25,221 nucleotides of DNA from Chloroflexota bacterium (GCA_020849725.1 JADLAZ010000070.1:1-25221); one strand, 5' to 3'; counted from the stretch's first letter, positions 14,793-25,221 are shown. Made by a program: numbers and translations. Notes: generated by a model not told the origin, from the sequence alone.

Positions 14793-16007
14793 ATGAGCAT
14801 CTCCTCTGCCGCCACCGCCCCACTCATCACTCATCACTCATCACTCATCACTCCCTATGATGCCGTGCTGGCGCTAGACGACGGTCGACTGTTCCGCGGT
14901 GTGAGCTTCGGCGCGCCCCTGGCCGATCACGCTGGTGGCGAGGTCGTGTTCACCACCGGCATGACCGGCTACCAGGAGGTCTGCACCGACCCGTCGTTCC
15001 GCGGTCAGATCGTCTGTCTGACCTATCCGCTGATCGGCAACTATGGCGTCGCGCCGGCCTTCGACGAGTCGCGTCAGCCCTGGCTGGCCGGGCTGCTGGT
15101 GCGCGACTACTGCGATCAGCCATCGCACTGGCAGGCGGCCGAGACGCTCGGCGCCTACCTGCGCCGGCACGGCATCCCCGCGCTGCACTCGCTCGACACG
15201 CGCGCCCTGACACGCCACCTGCGCACGCACGGTCTGCGCCGCGGCCGGCTACTGCCGCTCGACGCCATCGACCCGGTCGCCGCCGCTCGCAACGCGCCGC
15301 TGCCGGCCGAGCAGCCGGTCGTGGCCGAAGTCAGCACACCGGATCGCCGCGCGGTGGCGAACGGCGCCGACCAGCCGCACCTGGTGGTGATCGACTGTGG
15401 CCTGAAGGAGAACATCGTCCGCTCGCTGCGGCAGCGCGGTTGCCGGGTGACAGTCGTGCCGTTCGACACGACGGACGAGGCGATCCTGGCGCTGGCGCCG
15501 GACGGCGTGCTGACCTCGCCCGGTCCCGGCGATCCAGAGAACCTCGACGGCGTGGTGGCGGCGGTGCGCGGCATCCTGGCGGCGGGCGTGCCCTACTTCG
15601 GCATCTGCCTCGGCCACCAGATGCTGGGGCTGGCGATCGGCGCGCGCACCAGCCGGCTGCCGTTCGGCCACCGCGGCGTCAACCACCCGGTGCTGGACCG
15701 CCGCACCGGGCTGGTGCACATCACGTCGCAGAACCATGGCTTCCAGGTCGAGGGCGCGACCATCCCGGCCGACTCCGGCTGGCAGGTGAGCATGGTCCAC
15801 CTCAACGACGGCTCGTGCGAGGGGCTCGACCACCCGACTGTCCCGGCCTTCTCGGTGCAGTACCACCCGGAGGGGTGTCCGGGGCCACAGGATAACCAGT
15901 ACTTGTTCGACCGATTTTTGGCGTTGGTGACATCCCACGGCCGACACGCCGCCGTGTCGGCATTGAGCGAGCGTGATCCGGTCGTGGCAACGGCGTCGAG
16001 CACCTGA
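14793..16007 (+). CDS. carA: Carbamoyl phosphate synthase small subunit (glutaminase)
   Basis: CarA hydrolyses glutamine and passes ammonia to CarB for carbamoyl phosphate synthesis. The 404-residue protein has the N-terminal CarA domain (G-E-V-V-F-T-T-G-M-T-G-Y-Q-E-V, L-T-Y-P-L-I-G-N-Y-G) and a class I glutamine amidotransferase domain with S-P-G-P-G-D-P, nucleophile C272 in G-I-C-L-G-H-Q, and the H358/E360 pair in Q-Y-H-P-E. The ATG at 14793 has AGGAG at 14782-14786. The usual protein begins at about Y22 here. The first 21 residues are extra and are partly encoded by CACTCAT heptamer repeats (residues 10-20). About 24 residues after the last domain strand are also unusual. carB follows only after two further transcription units' worth of inserted genes. 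Confidence 0.95.
   Translation: MSISSAATAPLITHHSSLITPYDAVLALDDGRLFRGVSFGAPLADHAGGEVVFTTGMTGYQEVCTDPSFRGQIVCLTYPLIGNYGVAPAFDESRQPWLAGLLVRDYCDQPSHWQAAETLGAYLRRHGIPALHSLDTRALTRHLRTHGLRRGRLLPLDAIDPVAAARNAPLPAEQPVVAEVSTPDRRAVANGADQPHLVVIDCGLKENIVRSLRQRGCRVTVVPFDTTDEAILALAPDGVLTSPGPGDPENLDGVVAAVRGILAAGVPYFGICLGHQMLGLAIGARTSRLPFGHRGVNHPVLDRRTGLVHITSQNHGFQVEGATIPADSGWQVSMVHLNDGSCEGLDHPTVPAFSVQYHPEGCPGPQDNQYLFDRFLALVTSHGRHAAVSALSERDPVVATASST
14821..14852. repeat. CACTCAT heptamer tandem repeat in the carA 5' coding region
   Basis: Four exact copies of CACTCAT plus CACT are translated as part of the CarA N-terminal extension (a Thr/His/His/Ser/Ser/Leu/Ile cycle). The 35-base tract 14819-14853 is identical to 19210-19244 inside carB. 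Confidence 0.95.
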
Positions 16008-16061
16008 CGCGGGAAGCGCCAGCGCGTGTGCTGTGGACATGAGCAGCGAAGGAGCAAGGAG

Positions 16062-16232
16062 ATGCCGCCTCCAGTGCCACGCCCAGAATCGCCTTGGCCA
16101 AGTGCGGCCGCGATCGATGCCGCGTTCGAAGCGATGGCGCAAGACGAGGAGTACCAGGCAGAAGCCGCGCAGATCATGCACGAGTTCGAGCAGGCCGACT
16201 GGGAAGCCTGGCAACTCGCGGAGCAGCAGTGA
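16062..16232 (+). CDS. Small acidic protein of unknown function (possible orphan antitoxin)
   Basis: This 56-residue frame starts at ATG 16062 with a strong GAAGGAG at 16048-16054, spaced 7 bases. After a Pro-rich start, the product is acidic and probably helical: D-A-A-F-E-A-M-A-Q-D-E-E-Y-Q-A-E-A, then H-E-F-E-Q-A-D-W-E-A-W. I do not recognise it firmly. The D-(E/P)-E-Y..E-A...F..A-D-W-E-A style resembles small antitoxins that precede a toxin gene. Consistent with this, its TGA overlaps a GTG (16229-16231) that opens only 10 codons before a stop at 16261, as though a coupled partner gene had been truncated. It lies between carA and the toxin-antitoxin pair. Confidence 0.55.
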   Translation: MPPPVPRPESPWPSAAAIDAAFEAMAQDEEYQAEAAQIMHEFEQADWEAWQLAEQQ

Positions 16233-16355
16233 GCACACCGCGCCCGGTGCAGATACATTGACCGACCCTGGCGGACGACGACCGAGTAGACAGCCGATCC
16301 CGCTGAACGGCTGGCCCAACGCGGAACGCCCGATTCCGTTCAGCAGCATGGCCGC

Positions 16356-16376
16356 TACAATGATTACAATGTAATC
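16356..16376 (+). promoter_or_regulatory. Promoter/operator of the toxin-antitoxin pair
   Basis: GATTACA-A-TGTAATC (16362-16376) is a perfect 15-base palindrome, AT-rich in a GC-rich setting. A -10-like TACAAT (16356-16361) abuts it and a second TACAAT lies inside it. It sits 36 bases before the antitoxin start. The position suggests autoregulation by the antitoxin with its N-terminal DNA-binding segment. No clear -35 is visible. Confidence 0.55.
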
Positions 16377-16411
16377 GACGATAGGAAGGCGCGTTAGGGC
16401 GGCAGGGCGAC

Positions 16412-16837
16412 ATGAGCAAAGTGATGAGCCTCAGGCTGAAGGACGATCAGGTCACCCGGCTGGAGCGGGCGGCGCGTCACCTGGGTCGGACACCGTCGGA
16501 GACGGCCGTGGTGCTGTTGGAGGAGGCGCTCCGACAGCGTGACTTTGCCTATATCGAGTTCCGTGACACGTTCGTTGGTCGTCAGGCCTATATCAAGGGT
16601 TCGCGGCTGGCAGTCTGGCATGTCGCCATGATCGCCCGACACTTCGACGATCCGGTGCCACAAGTCGCGGCCCATCTTGAGATACCGGAGCGGCAGGTGG
16701 CCGCGGCGTTGGCCTATGCCGCCGCGTTTCCGGACGAGATCGAGTCAGCCGTAGCCGACAATGACGCACTCAAGGACGACATCCAGCGCTCGCTACCAGG
16801 CATTCATGTCGTGACGTTCGATGCGCCTCCTCCTTGA
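16412..16837 (+). CDS. DUF433-domain antitoxin
   Basis: This 141-residue protein begins with a ribbon-helix-helix-like segment (M-S-L-R-L-K-D-D-Q-V-T-R-L-E-R-A-A, then T-P-S-E-T-A). A DUF433 module follows: Y-I-E-F-R-D-T-F-V-G-R-Q-A-Y-I-K-G-S-R-L-type sequence, split here, then W-H-V, and a helix-turn-helix-like P-E-R-Q-V-A-A-A-L-A-Y-A-A-A-F-P-D-E-I. DUF433 proteins are commonly paired with DUF5615 PIN-like proteins as type II toxin-antitoxin systems. The toxin gene overlaps this one by 17 bases, the usual antitoxin-first coupling. The ATG at 16412 is used; ATG 16424 is possible. The palindrome upstream is a likely operator. Confidence 0.85.
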   Translation: MSKVMSLRLKDDQVTRLERAARHLGRTPSETAVVLLEEALRQRDFAYIEFRDTFVGRQAYIKGSRLAVWHVAMIARHFDDPVPQVAAHLEIPERQVAAALAYAAAFPDEIESAVADNDALKDDIQRSLPGIHVVTFDAPPP

Positions 16838-17189
16838 GTCCCATATCGCTGGCGAGGTGACACAGCAGCTACGACAACGCGGTATCGACGCGGTGACGCT
16901 GCAGGAGTGGCGGGGCGGCAGCCTACGATCGGCAGCTGATAACGAAGTTCTGGCTGCCGCTGCCGAAGAGGGACGAGTACTCGTGACCTACGATCTGCGC
17001 ACACTGCGACCACTGGTCACGCTCTGGGCCGAGATCGGCCAGAGTCATGCCGGAGTCGTTTTCATTGACGACAAGACCATGCAGCCAGGCGATGTCGGCC
17101 GCCTGGTGCGCGCCCTGGTTCTCCTCGTTGACCGCTTCGGGGCCGACGACTGGATTGATCGAACGGACTACCTGCACGCCACCGAATGA
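16821..17189 (+). CDS. DUF5615 PIN-like toxin
   Basis: This 122-residue protein is of the DUF5615 (PIN/Mut7-C-like) group, predicted RNases that act as toxins with DUF433 antitoxins. The N-terminus M-R-L-L-L-E6-S-H matches the family's M-(K/R)-x-L-L-D-E-x, with Glu in place of the usual first Asp and Ser in place of Glu. Other acidic positions are D40 in A-D-N-E-V-L and D58 in L-V-T-Y-D-L-R. The G-V-V-F-I-D strand also fits. Because the first acidic position is altered, its activity is uncertain. The start at ATG 16821 overlaps the antitoxin gene, and the stop lies 10 bases before carB, so any carB transcript from carA or the toxin-antitoxin promoter passes through it. Confidence 0.85.
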   Translation: MRLLLESHIAGEVTQQLRQRGIDAVTLQEWRGGSLRSAADNEVLAAAAEEGRVLVTYDLRTLRPLVTLWAEIGQSHAGVVFIDDKTMQPGDVGRLVRALVLLVDRFGADDWIDRTDYLHATE

Positions 17190-17199
17190 AAGACGAGCC

Positions 17200-20601
<3,402 letters not shown>

Positions 20602-20685
20602 CGTGGTACAGTCCAGAGCCAGTGCGGCCCATGACGGTCACGTCACTTGGCAGCGTGCTAGGCTCAGGAGCGACGGAGGGACCCC

Positions 20686-21876
20686 GTGAGCACGCCCGCG
20701 ACGCTCGCGCAGTCTATCCTCGCCCGCACTGAGGGGCTGGCTAGTGAGTGGGGCGCGCAACGCCAGGAGCGCCAGCGCCGCCGCGAGTTACATCGCGTCG
20801 ACTTCGACCGGCTGCGCGAGGCCGGCGTCCACCTGGCCGGCGTGCTGGCCGAGGACGGCGGGCTGTGGCAGGACGTGGCGCGGTCATCGCGCCCGGTGTG
20901 CGAGGTGCTGCGCGTGCTGGCCCACGGCGACTCGTCGGTGGCGCTCGTCACATCGATGCACCCGAGTGTGTTGTCCTTCTGGCTGGCCACCCCGACCGCC
21001 GCGCCAGCGACGGCCGCTACATGGACGGCGCAGCGGCAGTGGGCCAGCCAGACCGCCCGCGACGGCGCCTGGTGGGGCACGATCACGTCGGAGCCGGGCA
21101 GCGGCGGCGACACCCGGCGAACGCGCACGACGGCCACGCCGGACGGTGACGGCGACCGCTATCGCCTGACCGGTCAGAAGCACTTCGGCAGCGGCTCGGG
21201 CATCACCGACTTCATGCTCACCAGCGCCCAGCCCGAGGGCGAGGACCAGTTCGACTGGTTCTTCATTGACGTGCGCGGCGTGCCGTGGGACGGCTCGGCC
21301 GGCCTCAAGCTGATCGCGCCCTGGGACGGCCACGGCATGGTCGCCACCCAAAGCCACGGCATGCAATTCGAGCGGCTGCCAGCGGTGCGATTCGCCGGCC
21401 GGCACGACCCGGTGGCGCTGACACCGGTCGGCTTCGTGCCGTGCGCCTTCACGGCCGTCATCGTCGGCATCGTCGAGGTCGCCGTCGACACCGCCCGGCG
21501 GCTGCTGGCGCGCCGGCGCGGCAGCCTCAGCGCCTACGATCGGGTCGAGTGGACGCGCGCCGAGATGGACGCCTGGCTGATCCAGCAGGCCTACGCCGGC
21601 ATGCTGGCCGCGCTCGAGGCCGGCGACGAGCGCGCGCGCTCGTCGCTGCTGGGCAAGGAGGCAGTCGCTGAGCTGGCGGAGGCGGTGCTGCGCCGGCTGT
21701 GCCGGGTGATGGGCGGCGGCAGCTATTCACGCTACTCGCCCTTCGGGTGGTGGTTCGAGGATGTGCGCGCGCTGGGCTGGCTGCGGCCGCCGTGGGGGCT
21801 GGCGTTTGAGACGCTGTTCGAGGGCAGTTGGCCGGCGGAGCCTGACGCACCGGCGCCGGGAGGAGGCAGCCGATAG
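20686..21876 (+). CDS. Acyl-CoA dehydrogenase-like flavoprotein
   Basis: This 396-residue protein has the acyl-CoA dehydrogenase fold. An N-terminal helical domain contains D-F-D-R-L-R-E-A-G-V. The flavin-binding middle strand region has T-S-E-P-G-S-G-G-D and Y-R-L-T-G-Q-K-H-F-G-S-G-S-G. A C-terminal helical domain includes M-G-G-G-S-Y-S-R-Y-S-P-F. The region where dehydrogenases carry the catalytic Glu (Y-E-G-T-like) instead reads V-R-A-L-G-W-L-R-P-P-W-G-L-A. It may therefore be a flavin monooxygenase of the DszC/SfnB kind or an enzyme with a relocated base. The substrate is unknown. The start is GTG 20686 with GGAGGG at 20675-20680. It lies 84 bases after carB and before pyrK, an unexpected member of a pyrimidine cluster. 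Confidence 0.82.
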   Translation: MSTPATLAQSILARTEGLASEWGAQRQERQRRRELHRVDFDRLREAGVHLAGVLAEDGGLWQDVARSSRPVCEVLRVLAHGDSSVALVTSMHPSVLSFWLATPTAAPATAATWTAQRQWASQTARDGAWWGTITSEPGSGGDTRRTRTTATPDGDGDRYRLTGQKHFGSGSGITDFMLTSAQPEGEDQFDWFFIDVRGVPWDGSAGLKLIAPWDGHGMVATQSHGMQFERLPAVRFAGRHDPVALTPVGFVPCAFTAVIVGIVEVAVDTARRLLARRRGSLSAYDRVEWTRAEMDAWLIQQAYAGMLAALEAGDERARSSLLGKEAVAELAEAVLRRLCRVMGGGSYSRYSPFGWWFEDVRALGWLRPPWGLAFETLFEGSWPAEPDAPAPGGGSR

Positions 21877-21920
21877 CCCCATCTCGGGTGGGGACGTTAA
21901 AGAAGGTAGGTAGGGGAGGG

Positions 21921-21995
21921 CGTTAACCCCCCTAGCCCCCCTTTTCAGGGGGAACAGGCAGCGGCAGCCCTCCCATTCTCTCCTGATAAGGGGGG
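21921..21995. repeat. Imperfect palindromic C/G-run interspersed element
   Basis: CCCCCCTTTTCAGG (21936-21949) and CCTGATAAGGGGGG (21982-21995) form a 14-bp inverted repeat with one mismatch. A GTTAACCCCCCTAG lead-in begins at 21922, and the left arm alone can also fold (CCCCCT..AGGGGG). Runs of this form are known as dispersed elements in several bacterial groups. It fills most of the 179-base gap before pyrK. There is no T-tract suited to a plus-strand terminator. Confidence 0.65.
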
Positions 21996-22055
21996 ACGGT
22001 CTCCAGTCATCACGATGCGCCTATCCTGGTGAAGCAGAGGGTCGGGGAGTAGAGC

Positions 22056-22841
22056 GTGCCGCAGGAATTCATCGCCACCGTCGTCACCCGCGAGCGCCTC
22101 GGCGCGGCCAACGTGCTAACGACGTACGCCGTGCCGGCGAACGTGCTGAGCGGCGCCACTGCCGGGCAGTTCATCATGGCCCGCTGCGGCACGACGCACG
22201 ACCCGCTGCTGCGGCGGCCCTACAGCCCGGTCAGTTGGGACCCGCGCACCGGCGCGATGACGCTGCTGATCTTGCGCGGTGGGCAGGCCAGCCGCTGGCT
22301 GGCCGACCGAGAGCCGGGTGACCGAGTGGAGATGCTCGGCCTGCTCGGCAGCGGCTTCACTGTCGCGCCGACGACGCGGCGGGCGCTGCTCATCGGCGGC
22401 GGCGTTGGCATCGCGCCGCTGATCGCGCTGGCCGAGCACGCGCTGGCGCGCGGCGTCAGCGTGACGCTGCTGGCCGGCGTAGCGACCGCCGCCGGGCTGC
22501 TGCCGCCCGGTCAGGTGCCGGCCGAGGTCGAGTACGTCATCGCCACCGCCGATGGCTCGGCCGGTCACCATGGCTTCGTCACCGATCTGGTGACGCCCTA
22601 CCTGGACTGGGCCGACCAGATCTACGCCTGTGGCCCGAACCCGATGTTCCTGTCGCTGGCGCGAGTCATGCGTCAGCACGGGCCGGTCGAGTTGCTGCCA
22701 CCGGCGCAGTTCTCCATCGAGGAGTACATGGCCTGCGGCCTGGGTGTCTGCATGGGCTGCGTCACCGACACGAAGCACGGCCCACAGCGCGTCTGCAAGG
22801 AGGGGCCGGTGTTCGACTGGAGGGAGCTGGCGTGGGTGTGA
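22056..22841 (+). CDS. pyrK: Dihydroorotate dehydrogenase electron transfer subunit
   Basis: PyrK carries FAD and a [2Fe-2S] cluster and passes electrons from PyrD to NAD+. The 261-residue protein has the flavin-binding R-R-P-Y-S-P-V motif, the L-I-G-G-G-V-G-I-A-P-L nucleotide-binding loop, Y-A-C-G-P-N-P-M, and the cluster ligands C227-x4-C232-x2-C235-x11-C247. The start is GTG 22056 with GGGGAG at 22044-22049. Its stop overlaps the pyrD start by 10 bases, so the two subunits are translationally coupled. The pairing implies the class 1B, NAD-dependent enzyme rather than the quinone-linked one. Confidence 0.96.
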   Translation: MPQEFIATVVTRERLGAANVLTTYAVPANVLSGATAGQFIMARCGTTHDPLLRRPYSPVSWDPRTGAMTLLILRGGQASRWLADREPGDRVEMLGLLGSGFTVAPTTRRALLIGGGVGIAPLIALAEHALARGVSVTLLAGVATAAGLLPPGQVPAEVEYVIATADGSAGHHGFVTDLVTPYLDWADQIYACGPNPMFLSLARVMRQHGPVELLPPAQFSIEEYMACGLGVCMGCVTDTKHGPQRVCKEGPVFDWRELAWV

Positions 22842-23812
22842 CCGTCGCCGTCGACCTGGCGCCACGCTGCCCGCGCGAGCTGCGGCTGCGCAATCCGATC
22901 ATGGCTGCCTCCGGCACCTTCGGCTACGGCGTCGAGTACGCGGGTCTGACCGACGTGCAGTCGCTGGGCGCCATCGTCTGCAAGGGCACGACCATCCGAC
23001 CACGGCGCGGCAACCCGACGCCACGCATCGTTGAGTCGCCGGCCGGCATGCTCAATGCCATCGGCCTGCAGAACTACGGTGTCGAGCGCGTGGCGAGCGA
23101 GTTCGGTCCGCGCTGGGCGGCCTGGCAGACGCCGGTGCTGGTCAACCTCGTCGGCGACTCGATCGGCGAGTTCCGCGACATGGCCCTCCTGCTGGACGAG
23201 ACTCCGGGCATCGCCGGGCTGGAGTTGAACATCTCCTGCCCTAATGTCGATCGTGGCGGCATGCTGTTCGGCATCGACTGCGACGCTGCCGCCGAGGTGA
23301 CGGCCGCCGTGCGCGCCGCCACGACCTTGCCGGTGATGGTCAAACTGACGCCGAACGTGACCGACATCGTCGCTATCGCCCGCGCCGTCGCCGACGCCGG
23401 CGCCGACAGCCTATCGCTGATCAACACGCTGGTCGGCATGGCGATCGATGTGCGCCGCCGCCGGCCGGTGCTGGGCAACATCACCGGCGGCCTGTCGGGA
23501 CCGGCGGTCAAGCCGATCGCGCTGCGGATGGTCTACCAGGTGGCGGCAGCGGTGGAGGTGCCGGTCGTCGGCATCGGCGGCATCAGCTCGCTGACCGACG
23601 CGCTGGAGTTCTTCATGGCCGGCGCGACGGCTATCCAGGTCGGTACAGCGAATTATGTCCACCCGAACGTGATGGCGTCGCTGGCGCGCGAGTTGCCGGC
23701 CTGGCTGGCCGATCAGGGCTACGACGACCTCTACCAGATCATCGGCATCGCCCAGCCGGAGGCGGTGCGAGTGGCGCGCTTCCCGCGCCTGGCCGCCCCG
23801 GCTGCCGACTGA
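22832..23812 (+). CDS. pyrD: Dihydroorotate dehydrogenase B, catalytic subunit
   Basis: The FMN-containing class 1B subunit oxidises dihydroorotate to orotate. The 326-residue barrel protein shows N-P-I-M-A-A-S-G-T-F-G-Y-G, the K-G-T-T loop, N-A-I-G-L-Q-N, the catalytic base C136 in N-I-S-C-P-N-V, V-K-L-T-P-N-V-T-D, G-G-L-S-G-P-A-V-K-P and the phosphate-binding G-I-G-G-I..A-L-E-F-F-M-A-G-A-T-A-I-Q-V-G-T-A. A Cys (not Ser) base and the pyrK neighbour agree with class 1B. The start at GTG 22832 is preferred over GTG 22838 because GGAGGGAG at 22819-22826 is 5 bases away. It is the last recognisable pyr gene here; no terminator is obvious after it. Confidence 0.96.
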   Translation: MGVTVAVDLAPRCPRELRLRNPIMAASGTFGYGVEYAGLTDVQSLGAIVCKGTTIRPRRGNPTPRIVESPAGMLNAIGLQNYGVERVASEFGPRWAAWQTPVLVNLVGDSIGEFRDMALLLDETPGIAGLELNISCPNVDRGGMLFGIDCDAAAEVTAAVRAATTLPVMVKLTPNVTDIVAIARAVADAGADSLSLINTLVGMAIDVRRRRPVLGNITGGLSGPAVKPIALRMVYQVAAAVEVPVVGIGGISSLTDALEFFMAGATAIQVGTANYVHPNVMASLARELPAWLADQGYDDLYQIIGIAQPEAVRVARFPRLAAPAAD

Positions 23813-23892
23813 CGGTCACGGCCACGCACGGTGCTACCGGGTCGCTGCGGCCTCGCCGGTCGATTTGACGCCGGCCAACCACCTCCCACACA

Positions 23893-25077
23893 ATGCGCGA
23901 CACCGACCTCGGCCCCATCAGGCGGGCCGTTCGTGACGCGCGTGGAGGGATGCAAGTCGCGATGGCACGCTGGATGTACGCGCCAATCGCCGTTGGCATC
24001 GTGGCGGTGGTGGGCCGCTTTCTAGGCTGGCCGGACACGCTGATCTTCGTGATGGCGGCCGTTGCGCTAATCCCGATGGCCGGCCTGATCGGCCGGGCGA
24101 CCGAGGAACTGGCACACCACGTCGGTCCGAAGTGGGGCGGCCTGCTCAACGCCACCTTCGGCAATGCTGCCGAACTGATCATCCTGATCTCGGCGCTGCG
24201 GGCCGGGCTGTTCACGCTGGCCAAGGCGTCGATCACCGGCTCGATCATCGGCAACCTGCTGCTGGTGCTGGGCGCGGCGATTCTGGTTGGTGGGCTGCGC
24301 AACGGCGTTCAGCGCTTCGACAGCCGCGAAGCCGGCCGCAACTCGGTAATGATGCTGCTGGCGACGGTCTCGCTGGTGCTGCCGGCCAGCGTCCAGGCCA
24401 TCGTCGAAGGCACAACACCCAATCCGGCCCTGCTGGTCGAGGAGGTCAGCCTGGCCGTCGCCATCGTCCTGTTCCTGCTCTACCTCGCCTACATCATCTA
24501 CGGTCTGATGGCCAAAGAGACCGCCACCGCCGACAGCGAGGTCGGTGCGGCGCTGGCCACCCACCACGCGCCGGCGGCGGCCGGCTGGACGCTGCCGGTG
24601 GCGGTCGGCGTGTTGCTGGCGGCGACGGCCGGCACGGTCATCTTCGCCGAGACGCTGGTCGGCACGGTCGAGGCGTTCACGCACCAGTTCGGCTGGTCGG
24701 AGTTCTTCGTCGGCGTCATCATCGTGCCGCTGGTCGGCAACGTCGCCGAGCACGTGTCGGCGATCCAGTTCGCCCGCGAGAACAAGATGGACATCGCCCA
24801 GGCGATCGCTGCCGGCTCATCGACGCAGGTGGCGCTGCTGGTCGCGCCGCTCGCGGTCTTCATCAGTCTGCTGTTCCACCCGATCGACCGGTCGATGAAT
24901 CTATCGTTTCACCCGGTCGAGATCGTCGTCGTCGCCGCTGCGTCGCTCATCTTCAACTTCATCTCCTACGACGGCGAGTCGAGCTGGCTCGAGGGTCTGC
25001 AACTGCTGGGCCTGTACATCATCGCCGGTGCGGTCTTCTTCCTCCTGCCGGTCGCCAGCACGGTCGCTGGCCACTGA
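23893..25077 (+). CDS. Calcium/proton antiporter, CaxA family
   Basis: This 394-residue integral membrane protein of the Ca2+/cation antiporter superfamily exports Ca2+ in exchange for protons. Two alpha-repeat signatures are visible: G-L-L-N-A-T-F-G-N-A-A-E-L-I (about residues 83-96) and V-P-L-V-G-N-V-A-E-H (about 278-287), each with the transport Glu. About eleven hydrophobic segments surround them, and a short hydrophilic loop near residue 215-230 divides the halves. The start is uncertain. ATG 23893 has no clear ribosome site, while ATG 23950 or 23962 lies just after GGAGGG at 23944-23949 and would open directly before the first membrane segment. It is probably transcribed independently of pyrD, 80 bases upstream. 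Confidence 0.9.
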   Translation: MRDTDLGPIRRAVRDARGGMQVAMARWMYAPIAVGIVAVVGRFLGWPDTLIFVMAAVALIPMAGLIGRATEELAHHVGPKWGGLLNATFGNAAELIILISALRAGLFTLAKASITGSIIGNLLLVLGAAILVGGLRNGVQRFDSREAGRNSVMMLLATVSLVLPASVQAIVEGTTPNPALLVEEVSLAVAIVLFLLYLAYIIYGLMAKETATADSEVGAALATHHAPAAAGWTLPVAVGVLLAATAGTVIFAETLVGTVEAFTHQFGWSEFFVGVIIVPLVGNVAEHVSAIQFARENKMDIAQAIAAGSSTQVALLVAPLAVFISLLFHPIDRSMNLSFHPVEIVVVAAASLIFNFISYDGESSWLEGLQLLGLYIIAGAVFFLLPVASTVAGH

Positions 25078-25105
25078 GGCCGGCGTGCCGATTCGCGGTA
25101 ACTGT

Positions 25106-25221
25106 TCAGACTTGGGCGGGAAGCGGGTCGGAGAGGAGGCGGAGACACTCGGCGAAGGGGTTGAGGCCGCGCGCCCGCCAGGTGCCGAAGGCCGTCGCCA
25201 GCGGCATCTTGATCGCCGTCC
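25106..25221 (-). CDS. C-terminus of an unidentified protein, possibly an IS66-like transposase (partial)
   Basis: A minus-strand frame enters from the right edge and stops at TGA 25108-25106. Its tail includes T-A-F-G-T-W-R-A-R-G-L-N-P-F-A-E-C-L-R-L-L. A T-(W/C)-R..G-x-(N/D)-P-F...(L/V)-x-x-L-L pattern is common at the end of IS66-type transposases, but only 37 codons are visible and other proteins could share it. No terminal inverted repeat can be assessed at this edge. Confidence 0.3.
   Translation of the reverse strand, partial: TAIKMPLATAFGTWRARGLNPFAECLRLLSDPLPAQV

Noticed and set aside
14821..14852. Heptamer tandem repeat as a CRISPR array
   Set aside because: The unit is 7 bases, directly tandem, with no spacers, leader or cas genes.
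17047..17199. 51-residue N-terminal extension of CarB
   Set aside because: It overlaps the toxin gene in another frame; the CarB family N-terminus begins at ATG 17200.

Overview
The window is high-GC DNA (roughly two thirds G+C) that looks like a chromosome segment of a Chloroflexota bacterium, perhaps a Thermomicrobia or Sphaerobacter relative. That placement is inference. It rests on a short tmRNA tag with a G-x-x-E-L-x-L-A-x pattern like the Dehalococcoides tag as I recall it, a large secreted protein built of W-Y-F-A-E-G-type repeats, and frequent GTG starts. It is not a phylogenetic result.

Left part (1-11.3 kb) is an accessory and catabolic region. It starts with the C-terminus of a likely Gfo/Idh/MocA oxidoreductase. 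Two enolase-superfamily sugar-acid dehydratase-like genes follow and flank ssrA (tmRNA), which has its own terminator and an extended -10 promoter. Then come a roughly 1,200-residue secreted repeat protein (four repeats, a 260-residue Thr/Pro linker, four repeats), a 46-codon relic of a sialidase-like gene, an orphan Tat/lipoprotein oligopeptide-type solute-binding protein, and a YtcJ-type amidohydrolase.

Middle (11.4-13.3 kb) is a minus-strand housekeeping operon rplS-rnhB-yraN. It is divergent from a pyrimidine biosynthesis cluster, and both promoters are readable between them. The pyr promoter is followed by a hairpin, a short open frame with five consecutive prolines, and a strong intrinsic terminator before pyrC. 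This has the layout of a transcription attenuator.

Right part (13.3-23.8 kb) runs pyrC-carA-(56-codon ORF)-(DUF433 antitoxin / DUF5615 PIN-like toxin)-carB-(acyl-CoA dehydrogenase-like)-pyrK-pyrD on the plus strand. The enzymes cover carbamoyl phosphate synthesis, dihydroorotase and NAD-linked dihydroorotate dehydrogenase. pyrB, pyrE, pyrF and pyrR are not in the window. The cluster has been invaded several times: a toxin-antitoxin pair with a palindromic operator sits between carA and carB, and palindromic repeats lie in two gaps. An identical 35-base tract containing CACTCAT heptamers is translated in frame both in the CarA N-terminus and in a roughly 55-residue insertion inside CarB.

The window ends with a CaxA-type Ca2+/H+ antiporter and the edge of a minus-strand gene that may be a transposase.
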